Assembly (NCBI GenBank): GCA_003503535.1
Contig: DOCI01000030.1
Span: forward strand, 15,088 to 23,588
DNA from: Planctomycetaceae bacterium
Lineage (GTDB): Bacteria > Planctomycetota > Planctomycetia > Planctomycetales > Planctomycetaceae
Reading direction: 5' to 3'
Length of the DNA: 8,501 bases
Of this stretch, positions 1 to 7,092 are shown one piece after another; the first letter of the stretch is position 1, and each line of letters opens with the position of its first letter. A model generated the notes under the pieces. It was not told the origin of the DNA, made no database searches, and saw only the letters and a list, made by a program, of their open reading frames with translations. Made by a program: the position numbers and the translations under genes.

Positions 1-1
1 C

Positions 2-1912
2 GGGGTCTCGACGGCGATTGGACAGGCGGTCGCAATACCTCATGCGTATGTGCCCGAGATCGAACAGCCCAGAGTCTTTTTTGTCCGTTTAAAACGCCCG
101 CTGAATCTCGGGGCTCCCGATGGTGTACCGACGCGGTTCTTTTTTATTCTATTGGGCCCCACCGGATTTGCAGCCGAACATCTCGATACACTGACTTCGA
201 TCGCGCGATTGATGTCGGACGAAGAATTTCGATACGACTTGCAGCAGTCGCGGTCACGTAAAAATGTCCTCGATTCACTCGAACGTTTTCATCTCCGCAA
301 TACACCCATCATTCCTGAAGCGGTCAAGAAAGCGGAAGAAGAACTGAAATTTTCAGGCAAGCCATTCGGGGGTGTCTGGAATGATTTCAAACGGCGCTGG
401 CCCCATTATCGGGATGACTGGACGCGGGGCTGGAGCAGTAAATCGGCGGCAGCGACTGTGTTTTTGTTCTTTGCCTGTCTGGCACCAGCGGTGACGTTTG
501 GCGGGATTATGGGAGCAATTACGAGTCAGCAGATCGGCGTGGTCGAAATGCTGATCGCGACCGCAGCCGGGGGGATGATTTACGCGATCTTCTCGGGGCA
601 ACCATTAATTCTGCTGGGTGGAGTTGGTCCGATGCTCGTGTTTACGGGCATTCTGTACCAGATGTGCGTCGACCTTTCGATTCCGTTTCTGCCGATGTAT
701 CAGTGGATCGGCTTCTGGACAGCTCTCATTCTGCTGATCCTCTGTGCGAGCGATGCTTCCGTATTGATGCGGTATTTCACACGATTCAGTGACGATGTCT
801 TTTCGGTGTTGATGTCGCTGATCTTCATTTATGAAGCGGTCAAAGCGCTCGCTATGATCTTTCAGGAGAGCTTTGCGGACAGTTCGGTGAATCATGATAA
901 AGCGTTTCTCTCGCTGATACTGGCAGTCGGGACGGCGATGATTGCCTTCAATTTGTCCCGGTTTCGACGCAGTCGGTATTTGATGCCGTGGATGCGTGAA
1001 TTTCTTTCCGACTTCGGGCCGACCATTGCGATAGCCGCTACAGCTTGCATTGGGTTTGCGTTTCGGGGAGAAATTCCGCTCGATCAGCTGGCGGTTCCCG
1101 CTGCCATTCAACCGACAATGGTGAATCCCGAAACGGGCGATCCGAGGTCGTGGATTATTGATGGAAGCACGTTGCCGTTCAATCTGAAAATGTTGGCGAT
1201 CCTGCCAGCTATTCTGGCGGCGGTGCTGATTTTTCTCGTGCAGAATGTGACCGGGCGACTGATTAATGGGCCAGATCTCAAATTGAAAAAAGGGGCGGCT
1301 TATCATCTGGATTTGCTGGTGTTGGCGGTGCTTGTCCTGATTTGTTCACTGTTCGGGTTACCCTGGCTGGTCGCTGCGACGGTCCGGTCTCTGGCGCATG
1401 TGCGCGGACTGGCAACGGTGGAGGAACAAATTTCCAATTCGGGAGAGAAGAAGGAACGCTTCATTCACGTGGAAGAGAATCGATTGACCGCATTTGCGAT
1501 TCATGCGTTGATTGGGCTGTCATTGTTGGCCTTGAATATTCTGGCTTATACACCGATGGCCGTTCTCTTCGGGCTGTTTTTGTATATGGGCGTGGTTTCG
1601 CTGCTGGGGAATCAGTTTATCGAGCGGTTGAGCCTGTGGCTGATGGATTCGTCACTCTACCCGCGAACTCACTACATTCGCCGGGTTCCAATTCGATTGA
1701 TTCATATGTTTACACTCGTCCAGCTATTGTGCCTGATCGTGTTGTGCCTGATTAATTTGAGTCCCTACAAGTGGATGCGGTTAACGTTTCCGATCTTCAT
1801 TGCGTTCCTGGTGCCCGTTCGAAGCCTGTTGGATCGTATATTTCCCCCCGAAGAACTCGCGGTACTGGATGCGACGACGGATCCGGATGAAGAGAAGTCG
1901 CATTGGACATGA
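2..1912 (+). CDS. PTS EIIA domain fused to SLC4/Band 3-like bicarbonate transporter (5' partial)
   Basis: This is an inner-membrane anion (probably bicarbonate) transporter with a cytoplasmic N-terminal regulatory domain. The frame is open to the left edge, so 636 residues are visible and the start is outside the window; the GTG at 50 is an internal valine codon. Visible residues 1-100 are the C-terminal part of a PTS EIIA type 2 domain: a G-x-AIPHA active-site motif puts the phosphorylatable His at codon 41-43, and a second His (AEHL, codon 179-181) matches the other EIIA active-site His. Residues about 119-140 carry the SLC4 signature (KPFGGVWNDFKRRWPHY). About 13 hydrophobic segments follow between residues 148 and 610, with SLC4 hallmarks GQPLILLGGVGPMLVF, GLPWLVAATVRS and AVLFGLFLYMGVVSL, and an acidic C-terminal tail. 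Family assignment is firm; substrate and PTS control are inferred. The Band 3 cytoplasmic domain is known to resemble EIIA structurally. Confidence 0.9.
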   Translation, partial: GVSTAIGQAVAIPHAYVPEIEQPRVFFVRLKRPLNLGAPDGVPTRFFFILLGPTGFAAEHLDTLTSIARLMSDEEFRYDLQQSRSRKNVLDSLERFHLRNTPIIPEAVKKAEEELKFSGKPFGGVWNDFKRRWPHYRDDWTRGWSSKSAAATVFLFFACLAPAVTFGGIMGAITSQQIGVVEMLIATAAGGMIYAIFSGQPLILLGGVGPMLVFTGILYQMCVDLSIPFLPMYQWIGFWTALILLILCASDASVLMRYFTRFSDDVFSVLMSLIFIYEAVKALAMIFQESFADSSVNHDKAFLSLILAVGTAMIAFNLSRFRRSRYLMPWMREFLSDFGPTIAIAATACIGFAFRGEIPLDQLAVPAAIQPTMVNPETGDPRSWIIDGSTLPFNLKMLAILPAILAAVLIFLVQNVTGRLINGPDLKLKKGAAYHLDLLVLAVLVLICSLFGLPWLVAATVRSLAHVRGLATVEEQISNSGEKKERFIHVEENRLTAFAIHALIGLSLLALNILAYTPMAVLFGLFLYMGVVSLLGNQFIERLSLWLMDSSLYPRTHYIRRVPIRLIHMFTLVQLLCLIVLCLINLSPYKWMRLTFPIFIAFLVPVRSLLDRIFPPEELAVLDATTDPDEEKSHWT

Positions 1913-1927
1913 TGTTTAAGGCGAGCC

Positions 1928-1943
1928 GAGTCAGTTATGACTC
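1928..1943 (+). terminator. Small hairpin after transporter gene, possible weak terminator
   Basis: The arms gagtca (1928-1933) and tgactc (1938-1943) are perfectly complementary around a gtta loop, 16 bases after the transporter stop codon. There is no adjacent T tract; the nearest run of five T lies at 1969-1973. It therefore does not fit a classical intrinsic terminator, and the call rests mainly on position. Confidence 0.25.
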
Positions 1944-2090
1944 AGGTGGGTTCGGTTCATCTATCACATTTTTCACAACCCGACACATAATCATCATGAA
2001 ACATACGAGCTAATTTCATTGAATTTCTGAGGGCTTCGCTGCGCTGCGACCCCAGCGACCGGGGTAGATTAGGGATGTGATCATGGGAAG

Positions 2091-2107
2091 ACAGGCTGGA
2101 AGCCTGT
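2091..2107. repeat. Perfect inverted repeat (7-bp stem, 3-base loop)
   Basis: The sequence acaggct-gga-agcctgt is a perfect short hairpin in the gap ahead of the glycosyltransferase. No T tract follows, so it is not an intrinsic terminator. With the GC-rich inverted repeats just upstream (2031-2065) it resembles the short REP-like elements found in many bacterial intergenic regions. Only one copy is present in this window, so dispersal is not shown here. Confidence 0.45.
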
Positions 2108-2125
2108 GCGTCAGAGGTGGTTTTT

Positions 2126-2138
2126 ACACTTAAAGTGT
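2126..2138. promoter_or_regulatory. Operator-like dyad acactt-a-aagtgt
   Basis: A 13-base odd palindrome with six perfect bases on each side lies about 15 bases upstream of the candidate -35 box and about 145 bases before the preferred glycosyltransferase start. Size and symmetry fit a dimeric repressor site, but no regulator is known for it and such dyads also arise by chance. Confidence 0.25.
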
Positions 2139-2152
2139 TGGCTGATAGTTGT

Positions 2153-2180
2153 TTGTCGACACGCTTCGACTTACGATACT
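2153..2180 (+). promoter_or_regulatory. Candidate sigma70-like promoter for the glycosyltransferase
   Basis: TTGTCG at 2153-2158 (four of six consensus bases) and GATACT at 2175-2180 (four of six) are 16 bases apart. Transcription would begin near 2187, about 97 bases before the ATG at 2284 and 25 bases before the alternative GTG at 2212. The match is modest and untested. Confidence 0.25.
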
Positions 2181-2283
2181 GTTCAATCTCTCATGAATTT
2201 GAGTTCAAATTGTGCAGACCGCTCGACAGTGGATTGAGCAGAGAACAGGATTCGTCAATCGCACAGGAAATAAAGACGTCAGA

Positions 2284-3126
2284 ATGTCAGATACCAGTTT
2301 AAGCAGTGTTGGCACACAGTTTACGGAGAGTTGGCTGGAACAATTACAGAGTGTTCTGGGTAAAGCCGCCTGTGAGCAGATGGGATTTTACGCAATCCCT
2401 GAAACGCTGCTCCTGAGCGTGGTCGTTCCTGTCTATAATGAGTGCGAGACATTACACCTGATTCTGGAAAAGATTCAGGAAGTCCCCATCAATAAAGAGA
2501 TCATTCTGGTGGATGACTGCTCGAAGGATGGGACTCGGGATTTACTGCAGGAGATGGAGAAAGCCCAGGCAGAAGGAGAACGGGATCCGCGGAACTGCTT
2601 TGTGTTTGCCTATCATGAGAAGAATCAGGGCAAGGGGGCGGCTTTGCGGACGGGATTTTTAAGAGCCTCGGGAGATATCGTCATCATTCAGGATGCCGAC
2701 ATGGAGTATAATCCTCACGAGTATCCCCGGCTGATCAAGCCAATTGTCGAAGGGAAAGCCGATGTCGTTTACGGCAGCCGCTTCTTGGGCGATCAGCCAC
2801 ATCGGGTGCTTTACTACTGGCATTATTTGGGGAATAATTTTTTAACTCAGCTCTCCAACTGTTTTACCAATTTGAATTTGACGGACATGGAAACCTGTTA
2901 CAAGGTGTTCCGCAAGGAAGTGCTGCAGGAGATCGCGCCGAAACTGCAGCAGAACCGGTTTGGCTTTGAGCCGGAAATCACCGCGAGAATCGCTCGTCGA
3001 AATCATCGGATTTATGAGATGTCGATCAGCTATTCAGGGCGGACATACGATCAAGGCAAGAAAATTGGCTGGAAAGATGGCTTTCAGGCCCTGTACTGCA
3101 TTATTCGGTATGGATTAGCGGATTAA
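2284..3126 (+). CDS. Family 2 glycosyltransferase, dolichol-phosphate-mannose synthase-like
   Basis: This cytoplasmic or membrane-peripheral enzyme probably transfers a sugar from a nucleotide-sugar donor to a lipid or glycan acceptor. From the ATG it is 280 residues. The GT-A fold motifs are in order: VVPVYNE (47-53), VDDCSKDGT with the donor-binding acidic pair (77-78), the metal-binding DAD (137-139) in [14 protein letters not shown] (164-166), DMETCYKVF (201-209) and FGFEPE (226-231). The DMETCYK and GFEPE blocks are typical of the DPM1/GtrB-like branch. No C-terminal membrane helices are seen, unlike GtrB proteins. I chose ATG 2284 over GTG 2212 because AGGAA lies at 2265-2269 (spacing 14, rather long) and the extra 24 residues do not look conserved, while GTG 2212 has no ribosome site. 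Fold certain; donor and acceptor unknown. Confidence 0.88.
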   Translation: MSDTSLSSVGTQFTESWLEQLQSVLGKAACEQMGFYAIPETLLLSVVVPVYNECETLHLILEKIQEVPINKEIILVDDCSKDGTRDLLQEMEKAQAEGERDPRNCFVFAYHEKNQGKGAALRTGFLRASGDIVIIQDADMEYNPHEYPRLIKPIVEGKADVVYGSRFLGDQPHRVLYYWHYLGNNFLTQLSNCFTNLNLTDMETCYKVFRKEVLQEIAPKLQQNRFGFEPEITARIARRNHRIYEMSISYSGRTYDQGKKIGWKDGFQALYCIIRYGLAD

Positions 3127-3224
3127 GCAGAGTAGATTCGAGTGAATTATACCGTGCCTCAGAAGCAGCATGCATTCCGAACAACGAACATAGACTATCA
3201 ACGAGCAGTAGAAACGAAGACCGG

Positions 3225-5228
3225 ATGAACGATATTACACCCGAGGGATCCAACCTGCCTCCAGAACCTGATGTCCGAGATCAGCAGGGGCCTTTGCAGG
3301 AAGGTTTGAAGAAAACCAGTAGTCCTTCGAATGAGTCCGCCAGTAAATCCGGCAAACAGCAAAGAATGCCCTGGTCGCTGATTTTGCTTGTCGGTATCGC
3401 CTTTCTGATTATCTGGGCTGCCAATAATGGTCGCGAAGGCTCAAAAGTCGACTACGGTTTCTTCTGGAAGCAGCTTCAAGACGACAATGTGACCGATGTT
3501 GTGTTTGAAGGGAATGTTCTGGCCGGAAAATGGAAGAAAGTTCCTGAGAACCCAGAAAAGGAAACCGATAAAGAAGCCAAGCCTCTCGAAGAGATGTTCT
3601 ATACACAAATTCCTCATCTCGAAAGTGATCGACTTCTGGAAGCGCTGGCAGCTTCTGGAACTGAAAATTACAAAGATGTGACGACCCAGATTTCCTTTGG
3701 CACTCAAATGCTGATCATGCTCGGCGGCACATTGCTGCTGATGCTGTTCTTCCTGACAATGATGCGACGCTCGGCGGATCCGATGTCTTCCGGGATGTTC
3801 GGCAGCTTCACGAAAAGCCCTGCTCGGGAGTTCAAACCGTCTGACAAACTGACAACCTTCGATGAAGTTGCGGGGATGGAAAATCCCAAAACTGAGCTTC
3901 AGGAAGTGGTTGAGTTCCTCAAAAACCCTGCGAAGTTTCAACGGCTCGGAGCTCAGATCCCCAAAGGTGTGCTCCTGATGGGCTCGCCGGGTACTGGAAA
4001 AACATTGCTTGCCCGAGCAACTGCCGGGGAAGCGGAAGTACCGTTTTACAGCATCAATGGTTCCGAGTTCATTCAGATGTTTGTCGGTGTCGGCGCCAGC
4101 CGAGTGCGGGATTTGTTCCGCATCGCCAAAGAACATTCGCCCTGTATTGTCTTCATCGATGAAATTGATGCCGTCGGACGGATGCGGGGAGCCGGTTACG
4201 GTGGCGGGCATGATGAACGCGAACAGACACTCAATCAGATCCTCAGCGAGATGGACGGTTTTTCTCAGAACGATGCCGTCATCGTGATTGCGGCGACAAA
4301 CCGTCCCGATGTTCTCGATAAAGCGTTGACTCGTCCCGGACGATTCGATCGACATATTGTGGTCGACCTGCCAACAAAAGAAGGTCGGCTCGGCATTCTG
4401 AAAGTTCACAGCCGCAAGGTTCCGCTGGCTGATGATGTGAATCTGGAGCGAGTCGCCGGCAGCACAATTGGATATTCAGGAGCAGACCTGAAAAACCTCG
4501 TCAACGAAGCCGCTCTGCACGCGACTCGCACCGGCAAAAGCAAAGTGATGATGGAAGATTTTGAAGCAGCCGCCGATCGAGTGTTAATGGGTATCAAACG
4601 AGAAGATGTCCTTTCGGACAAAGAGAAGAAAATGACCGCCTATCACGAAGCCGGTCACGCACTGGTGGCGTGGTTCTCGCCGGAACTGGATCCGGTTCAT
4701 AAAGTAACCATCGTTCCTCGCGGGCGCGCTTTGGGCGTGACTCAGTTACGTCCGGATGAAGAACGTCACAGTGTGGGCGAACAGCGATTGCATCAACAGT
4801 TGGCAATGCTCCTGGGTGGACGTGCCGCTGAGAAACTGGTCTTTAATGAATATACTGCGAATGCATCTGATGATTTAAAACGCGCAACGGATCTGTCCCG
4901 GAAAATGGTTTCCCACTGGGGGATGAGTGAAACAATCGGCCCGGCTGCGTTTCGACATGCCGAGTCGGATCCGTTCCTCGGCAAAGAAATGCACGAGATG
5001 CGATCGTATTCCGATACGACGGCTCATCTGGTGGATCAGGAAATTCAACGGGTCTTATTCGCGGCTTCGGATCAGGCGACCAATCTACTGAACGAGCATC
5101 GTCGAGAACTGGACGAAATTTCGGAAGCACTCATCGAAAAAGAAATTATCGACTCCGACGACCTGGAACGAATTCTGGGCAAACGAGTCGATTGGAAATC
5201 GAACGATAATGCCGAAGGTGAGAGTTAA
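3225..5228 (+). CDS. ftsH: ATP-dependent zinc metalloprotease FtsH
   Basis: FtsH is a hexameric inner-membrane AAA+ protease that pulls out and degrades misfolded membrane proteins and some short-lived cytoplasmic regulators. The 667 residues show a hydrophilic tail (1-48), TM1 (about 50-66), a periplasmic domain (about 70-157), TM2 (about 160-179), then the AAA+ module: Walker A GSPGTGKT (253-260), pore motif FVGVG (286-290), Walker B IVFIDEID (308-315), and second region of homology with arginine fingers R373 and R376 in RPGRFDR. The M41 protease domain has HEAGH (474-478) and the likely third zinc ligand D550 in ASDDLKRAT. All catalytic residues are present. Oddities are the roughly 48-residue N-terminal tail (E. 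coli FtsH starts almost directly with TM1), Ser in place of the usual first Pro of Walker A, and a short charged C-terminus. ATG 3225 has only a weak purine-rich leader (gaagaccgg). Confidence 0.96.
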   Translation: MNDITPEGSNLPPEPDVRDQQGPLQEGLKKTSSPSNESASKSGKQQRMPWSLILLVGIAFLIIWAANNGREGSKVDYGFFWKQLQDDNVTDVVFEGNVLAGKWKKVPENPEKETDKEAKPLEEMFYTQIPHLESDRLLEALAASGTENYKDVTTQISFGTQMLIMLGGTLLLMLFFLTMMRRSADPMSSGMFGSFTKSPAREFKPSDKLTTFDEVAGMENPKTELQEVVEFLKNPAKFQRLGAQIPKGVLLMGSPGTGKTLLARATAGEAEVPFYSINGSEFIQMFVGVGASRVRDLFRIAKEHSPCIVFIDEIDAVGRMRGAGYGGGHDEREQTLNQILSEMDGFSQNDAVIVIAATNRPDVLDKALTRPGRFDRHIVVDLPTKEGRLGILKVHSRKVPLADDVNLERVAGSTIGYSGADLKNLVNEAALHATRTGKSKVMMEDFEAAADRVLMGIKREDVLSDKEKKMTAYHEAGHALVAWFSPELDPVHKVTIVPRGRALGVTQLRPDEERHSVGEQRLHQQLAMLLGGRAAEKLVFNEYTANASDDLKRATDLSRKMVSHWGMSETIGPAAFRHAESDPFLGKEMHEMRSYSDTTAHLVDQEIQRVLFAASDQATNLLNEHRRELDEISEALIEKEIIDSDDLERILGKRVDWKSNDNAEGES

Positions 5229-5241
5229 AAGCTGTAGGTCA

Positions 5242-5294
5242 GGCTGTGCCTCAAATTGGGTGGCCCCGAAAGATTCTTTCGGGGCGGCGCAGCC
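5242..5294. repeat. Nested hairpin element downstream of ftsH
   Basis: An inner perfect 10-bp inverted repeat (gccccgaaag at 5263-5272 and ctttcggggc at 5276-5285, loop att) sits inside an outer 9-bp repeat (ggctgtgcc at 5242-5250 and ggcgcagcc at 5286-5294, one T:G wobble). The 3' outer arm abuts the inner hairpin, while the 5' side has a 12-base spacer. It lies 13 bases after the ftsH stop. No T tract follows on either strand, so it is not a standard terminator, though so strong a structure could protect or end the ftsH transcript. The design resembles REP or miniature mobile elements. Confidence 0.6.
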
Positions 5295-5401
5295 GTAAAA
5301 AGTTCTCTGAAAAAATGAAAAACTAAATGGAGCGTCATCTTTCCTTTTCCAAAGGGAGAGGGGACTAAAAGCGCACTCATATTAAATCAATTTTTGAAAA
5401 T

Positions 5402-5416
5402 GCCTGTCAGGCGGAG
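5402..5416 (+). promoter_or_regulatory. Ribosome binding site of the helicase, overlapping a small palindrome
   Basis: GGCGGAG at 5410-5416 is six bases ahead of the GTG at 5423 and supports that start; no in-frame ATG exists between the upstream stop (5366-5368) and it. The site overlaps the palindrome gcctg-t-caggc (5402-5412). In RNA, a four-pair stem with a three-base loop would cover the first bases of the ribosome site. Confidence 0.4.
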
Positions 5417-5422
5417 TTTCCC

Positions 5423-6601
5423 GTGGAGTCTGTATTTTTCGATCAATCAGCTGGCACCTTTGCAGATCTCGGTTTGAAGAAATCGACCGTGAAGCATCTC
5501 GAAGCGGTAGGATATCTTCATCCGAGCGAGATTCAGCAGAAGTTCATTCCCCCGGCAGTGACCGGAGCCGATTGTCTGGGCCAGTCGCAAACGGGAACTG
5601 GTAAAACCGCGGCATTCATGTTGCCTGTGATTGAACGCCTGGGAGAACCGACGCAGGATCCGCAGGCATTAGTCCTGTGCCCGACGCGCGAACTTTCCGA
5701 GCAGGTGGCGGAAGAAACACGCAAGCTCTGTAAAGATGATATTGATATCGTCGTGGTTGTCGGCGGGCGGCCGTTGCGAAATCAGATGAAGCAGGTTGAG
5801 CAGGGCGTTGACATTGTTGTTGGAACGCCGGGGCGGGTGATCGATTTGTTCAAACGAAAATCGCTTTCATTTGATGGACTGAAAACGGTTGTCCTCGATG
5901 AAGCCGACCGCATGCTCGATATTGGCTTCCGACCCGATATGGAATACATCCTCAAAAACTGCCCGAAAGATCGTCAGACATTATTGCTCTCGGCGACATT
6001 GCCTCCTGAAGTCGAACGGCTCTCGAGTCGCTTCATGCGCGATCCGATCCGCATTGATATTTCGGTGAAAGATGTCACCTCCAATTCGGTCGATCAGTTT
6101 TTCTGTACCGTCGACAATCATCGCAAACTAGGTTTGCTGGTCAAACTGCTGCGGAAAGAACAGCCCCAGCAGGCGATTGTTTTTTGTCGCACACGTCGTA
6201 AAGCCGATGAGTTATACAATCGATTTAAGAGCCGAATTAAACAAGTGGCGGCTTTACATGGAGACTTGCCTCAGGCGAAGCGGGATCGTGTCATGCAAAG
6301 TTTTCGTGATCGAAAAGTCCGGCTGCTGATCGCGACCGATATCGTGGGTCGTGGGATTGATGTCGGAGGAATTTCGCACATCATCAATTACGATATCCCT
6401 GAACATTCTGACGATTATGTGCACCGAGTCGGACGAGCCGGGCGGCTCTCATCAGACTTCAAAGGTCGAGCCTTCACCTTTGTGACACAAGATCAGGGAG
6501 GCGAGTTGACCCGCATCGAAATGCTCGTCAATCGGATGATTCCTGAGTATACGTTTGAAGATTTCGACTCGTTCGAACCACGAAAACGTCGCCACGTATA
6601 A
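5423..6601 (+). CDS. DEAD-box ATP-dependent RNA helicase
   Basis: This cytoplasmic superfamily 2 helicase unwinds short RNA duplexes using ATP, as in ribosome assembly, mRNA decay or cold adaptation. The 392 residues cover just the two RecA domains. Visible motifs: Q motif with F13 and PSEIQ (34-38), I SQTGTGKT (55-62), Ia PTREL (87-91), Ib TPGR (135-138), II DEAD (159-162), III SAT (190-192), IV IVFCRT (252-257), [11 protein letters not shown] (304-313) and [10 protein letters not shown] (334-341). The C-terminal tail after motif VI is short, ending in a basic RKRRHV, without the long basic or RNA-binding extensions of CsdA/DeaD or DbpA; it is closest in plan to the RhlE/SrmB-like minimal helicases, so I give no symbol. 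Motif VI has Ala where Thr is common (HRxGRTGR). The GTG start is supported by GGCGGAG six bases upstream. Confidence 0.95.
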   Translation: MESVFFDQSAGTFADLGLKKSTVKHLEAVGYLHPSEIQQKFIPPAVTGADCLGQSQTGTGKTAAFMLPVIERLGEPTQDPQALVLCPTRELSEQVAEETRKLCKDDIDIVVVVGGRPLRNQMKQVEQGVDIVVGTPGRVIDLFKRKSLSFDGLKTVVLDEADRMLDIGFRPDMEYILKNCPKDRQTLLLSATLPPEVERLSSRFMRDPIRIDISVKDVTSNSVDQFFCTVDNHRKLGLLVKLLRKEQPQQAIVFCRTRRKADELYNRFKSRIKQVAALHGDLPQAKRDRVMQSFRDRKVRLLIATDIVGRGIDVGGISHIINYDIPEHSDDYVHRVGRAGRLSSDFKGRAFTFVTQDQGGELTRIEMLVNRMIPEYTFEDFDSFEPRKRRHV

Positions 6602-6657
6602 TTTGGAGTTACAAGCTGTGTTGGCATGAGGCTAAAGTAAAAAAAGGACATCTTAAG

Positions 6658-7032
6658 ATGCCGATGGAAACTGCTCATATCTGGCTTGGCCAATTCCACT
6701 CAGAAGAAAAACTCGTTGCATACCTGGAAGAACAGTATGACAATGATGAGGTACCCATCAGCCAATTCGCAGCCGATCAAAATGAATCGTATTATGATCA
6801 TGACTGGGTGGAATATAACTTCTGTGTCTCACACGAATTGTTCGAATTAATAGACGGTGCCTCTTATTCAAATGATTATCTTGACGAAGTTATAGAAGTA
6901 GCTGCAAAAATTGGTATTGAATCTGCCAATACTTTTATCATGGCAGATTTCGAAGAATTTGATAAACCGAAATCTGTAAACACCCATAGTTATAAGCTTT
7001 GGTACATAGGAACATTCAAATGCAAAATTTGA
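6658..7032 (+). CDS. Imm22-like (DUF4284) immunity protein, orphan
   Basis: This 124-residue acidic, probably soluble cytoplasmic protein matches my recollection of the Imm22/DUF4284 family, whose members neutralise polymorphic toxins delivered between competing cells. Features I match are the opening HIWLGQFHSEEKLVAYLEE, an SQFAADQNESYYDHDW block with clustered acidic and aromatic residues, a middle helix (LDEVIEVAAKIG), the strand NTFIMADFEEF and the closing LWYIGTFKCKI. No signal peptide or membrane segment is seen. ATG 6658 has AGGA at 6645-6648 with a spacing of nine; the second Met at 6664 would be 15 away. The gene starts 56 bases after the helicase stop and ends 60 bases before the MATE start. 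Its GC content by hand count is about 38%, against 53-55% in sampled neighbouring coding stretches, which suggests transfer. No toxin gene is visible nearby. The family call is from memory and could be wrong. Confidence 0.68.
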   Translation: MPMETAHIWLGQFHSEEKLVAYLEEQYDNDEVPISQFAADQNESYYDHDWVEYNFCVSHELFELIDGASYSNDYLDEVIEVAAKIGIESANTFIMADFEEFDKPKSVNTHSYKLWYIGTFKCKI

Positions 7033-7092
7033 TTGATCATGCGGCAATTACCGTAACCTGAACTAAATTCTGGAAATATTTAAACTGTTCTC

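Larger units (their letters stand above)
1913..2283. other. 371-base intergenic region with inverted repeats
   Basis: This gap separates the transporter from the glycosyltransferase. I see no convincing gene in it. It holds a small hairpin just after the transporter stop, a GC-rich patch at 2031-2065 with overlapping inverted repeats (tcgctg at 2036-2041 with cagcga at 2053-2058; acccc at 2049-2053 with ggggt at 2061-2065), a perfect 7-base-pair hairpin at 2091-2107, an operator-like dyad at 2126-2138 and a weak sigma70-like promoter at 2153-2180. The patchy base composition, GC-rich repeats set in AT-rich sequence, suggests inserted repeat elements. Confidence 0.6.

Noticed and set aside
50..52. 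GTG as start codon of the transporter gene
   Set aside because: The frame stays open to the window edge and the upstream codons encode the EIIA active-site motif AIPHA, so this codon is an internal valine.
605..1306. 233-residue minus-strand open frame inside the transporter gene
   Set aside because: It is antisense to well-conserved SLC4 sequence and its translation shows no membrane segment or motif.
1342..1755. 137-residue plus-strand open frame within the transporter gene
   Set aside because: It is an out-of-frame shadow of the SLC4 domain with no family features.
2212..2283. N-terminal extension of the glycosyltransferase from GTG 2212
   Set aside because: It has no Shine-Dalgarno sequence and adds 24 residues of no recognisable character; ATG 2284 is better supported, though not proven.
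2117..2302. 61-residue open frame starting GTG, ahead of the glycosyltransferase
   Set aside because: It begins in the repeat/promoter region, has no ribosome site or recognisable motif, and overlaps the real gene start in another frame.
3441..4409. 322-residue open frame on the minus strand inside ftsH
   Set aside because: It lies wholly antisense to a clear FtsH with all motifs, and its translation is His/Arg/Phe-rich without domains, typical of a shadow frame.
5263..5300. Intrinsic terminator of ftsH
   Set aside because: The stem is strong, but it is followed by ggcgcagccgtaaaaag rather than a T tract, and the opposite strand also lacks one; it is described as a repeat instead.
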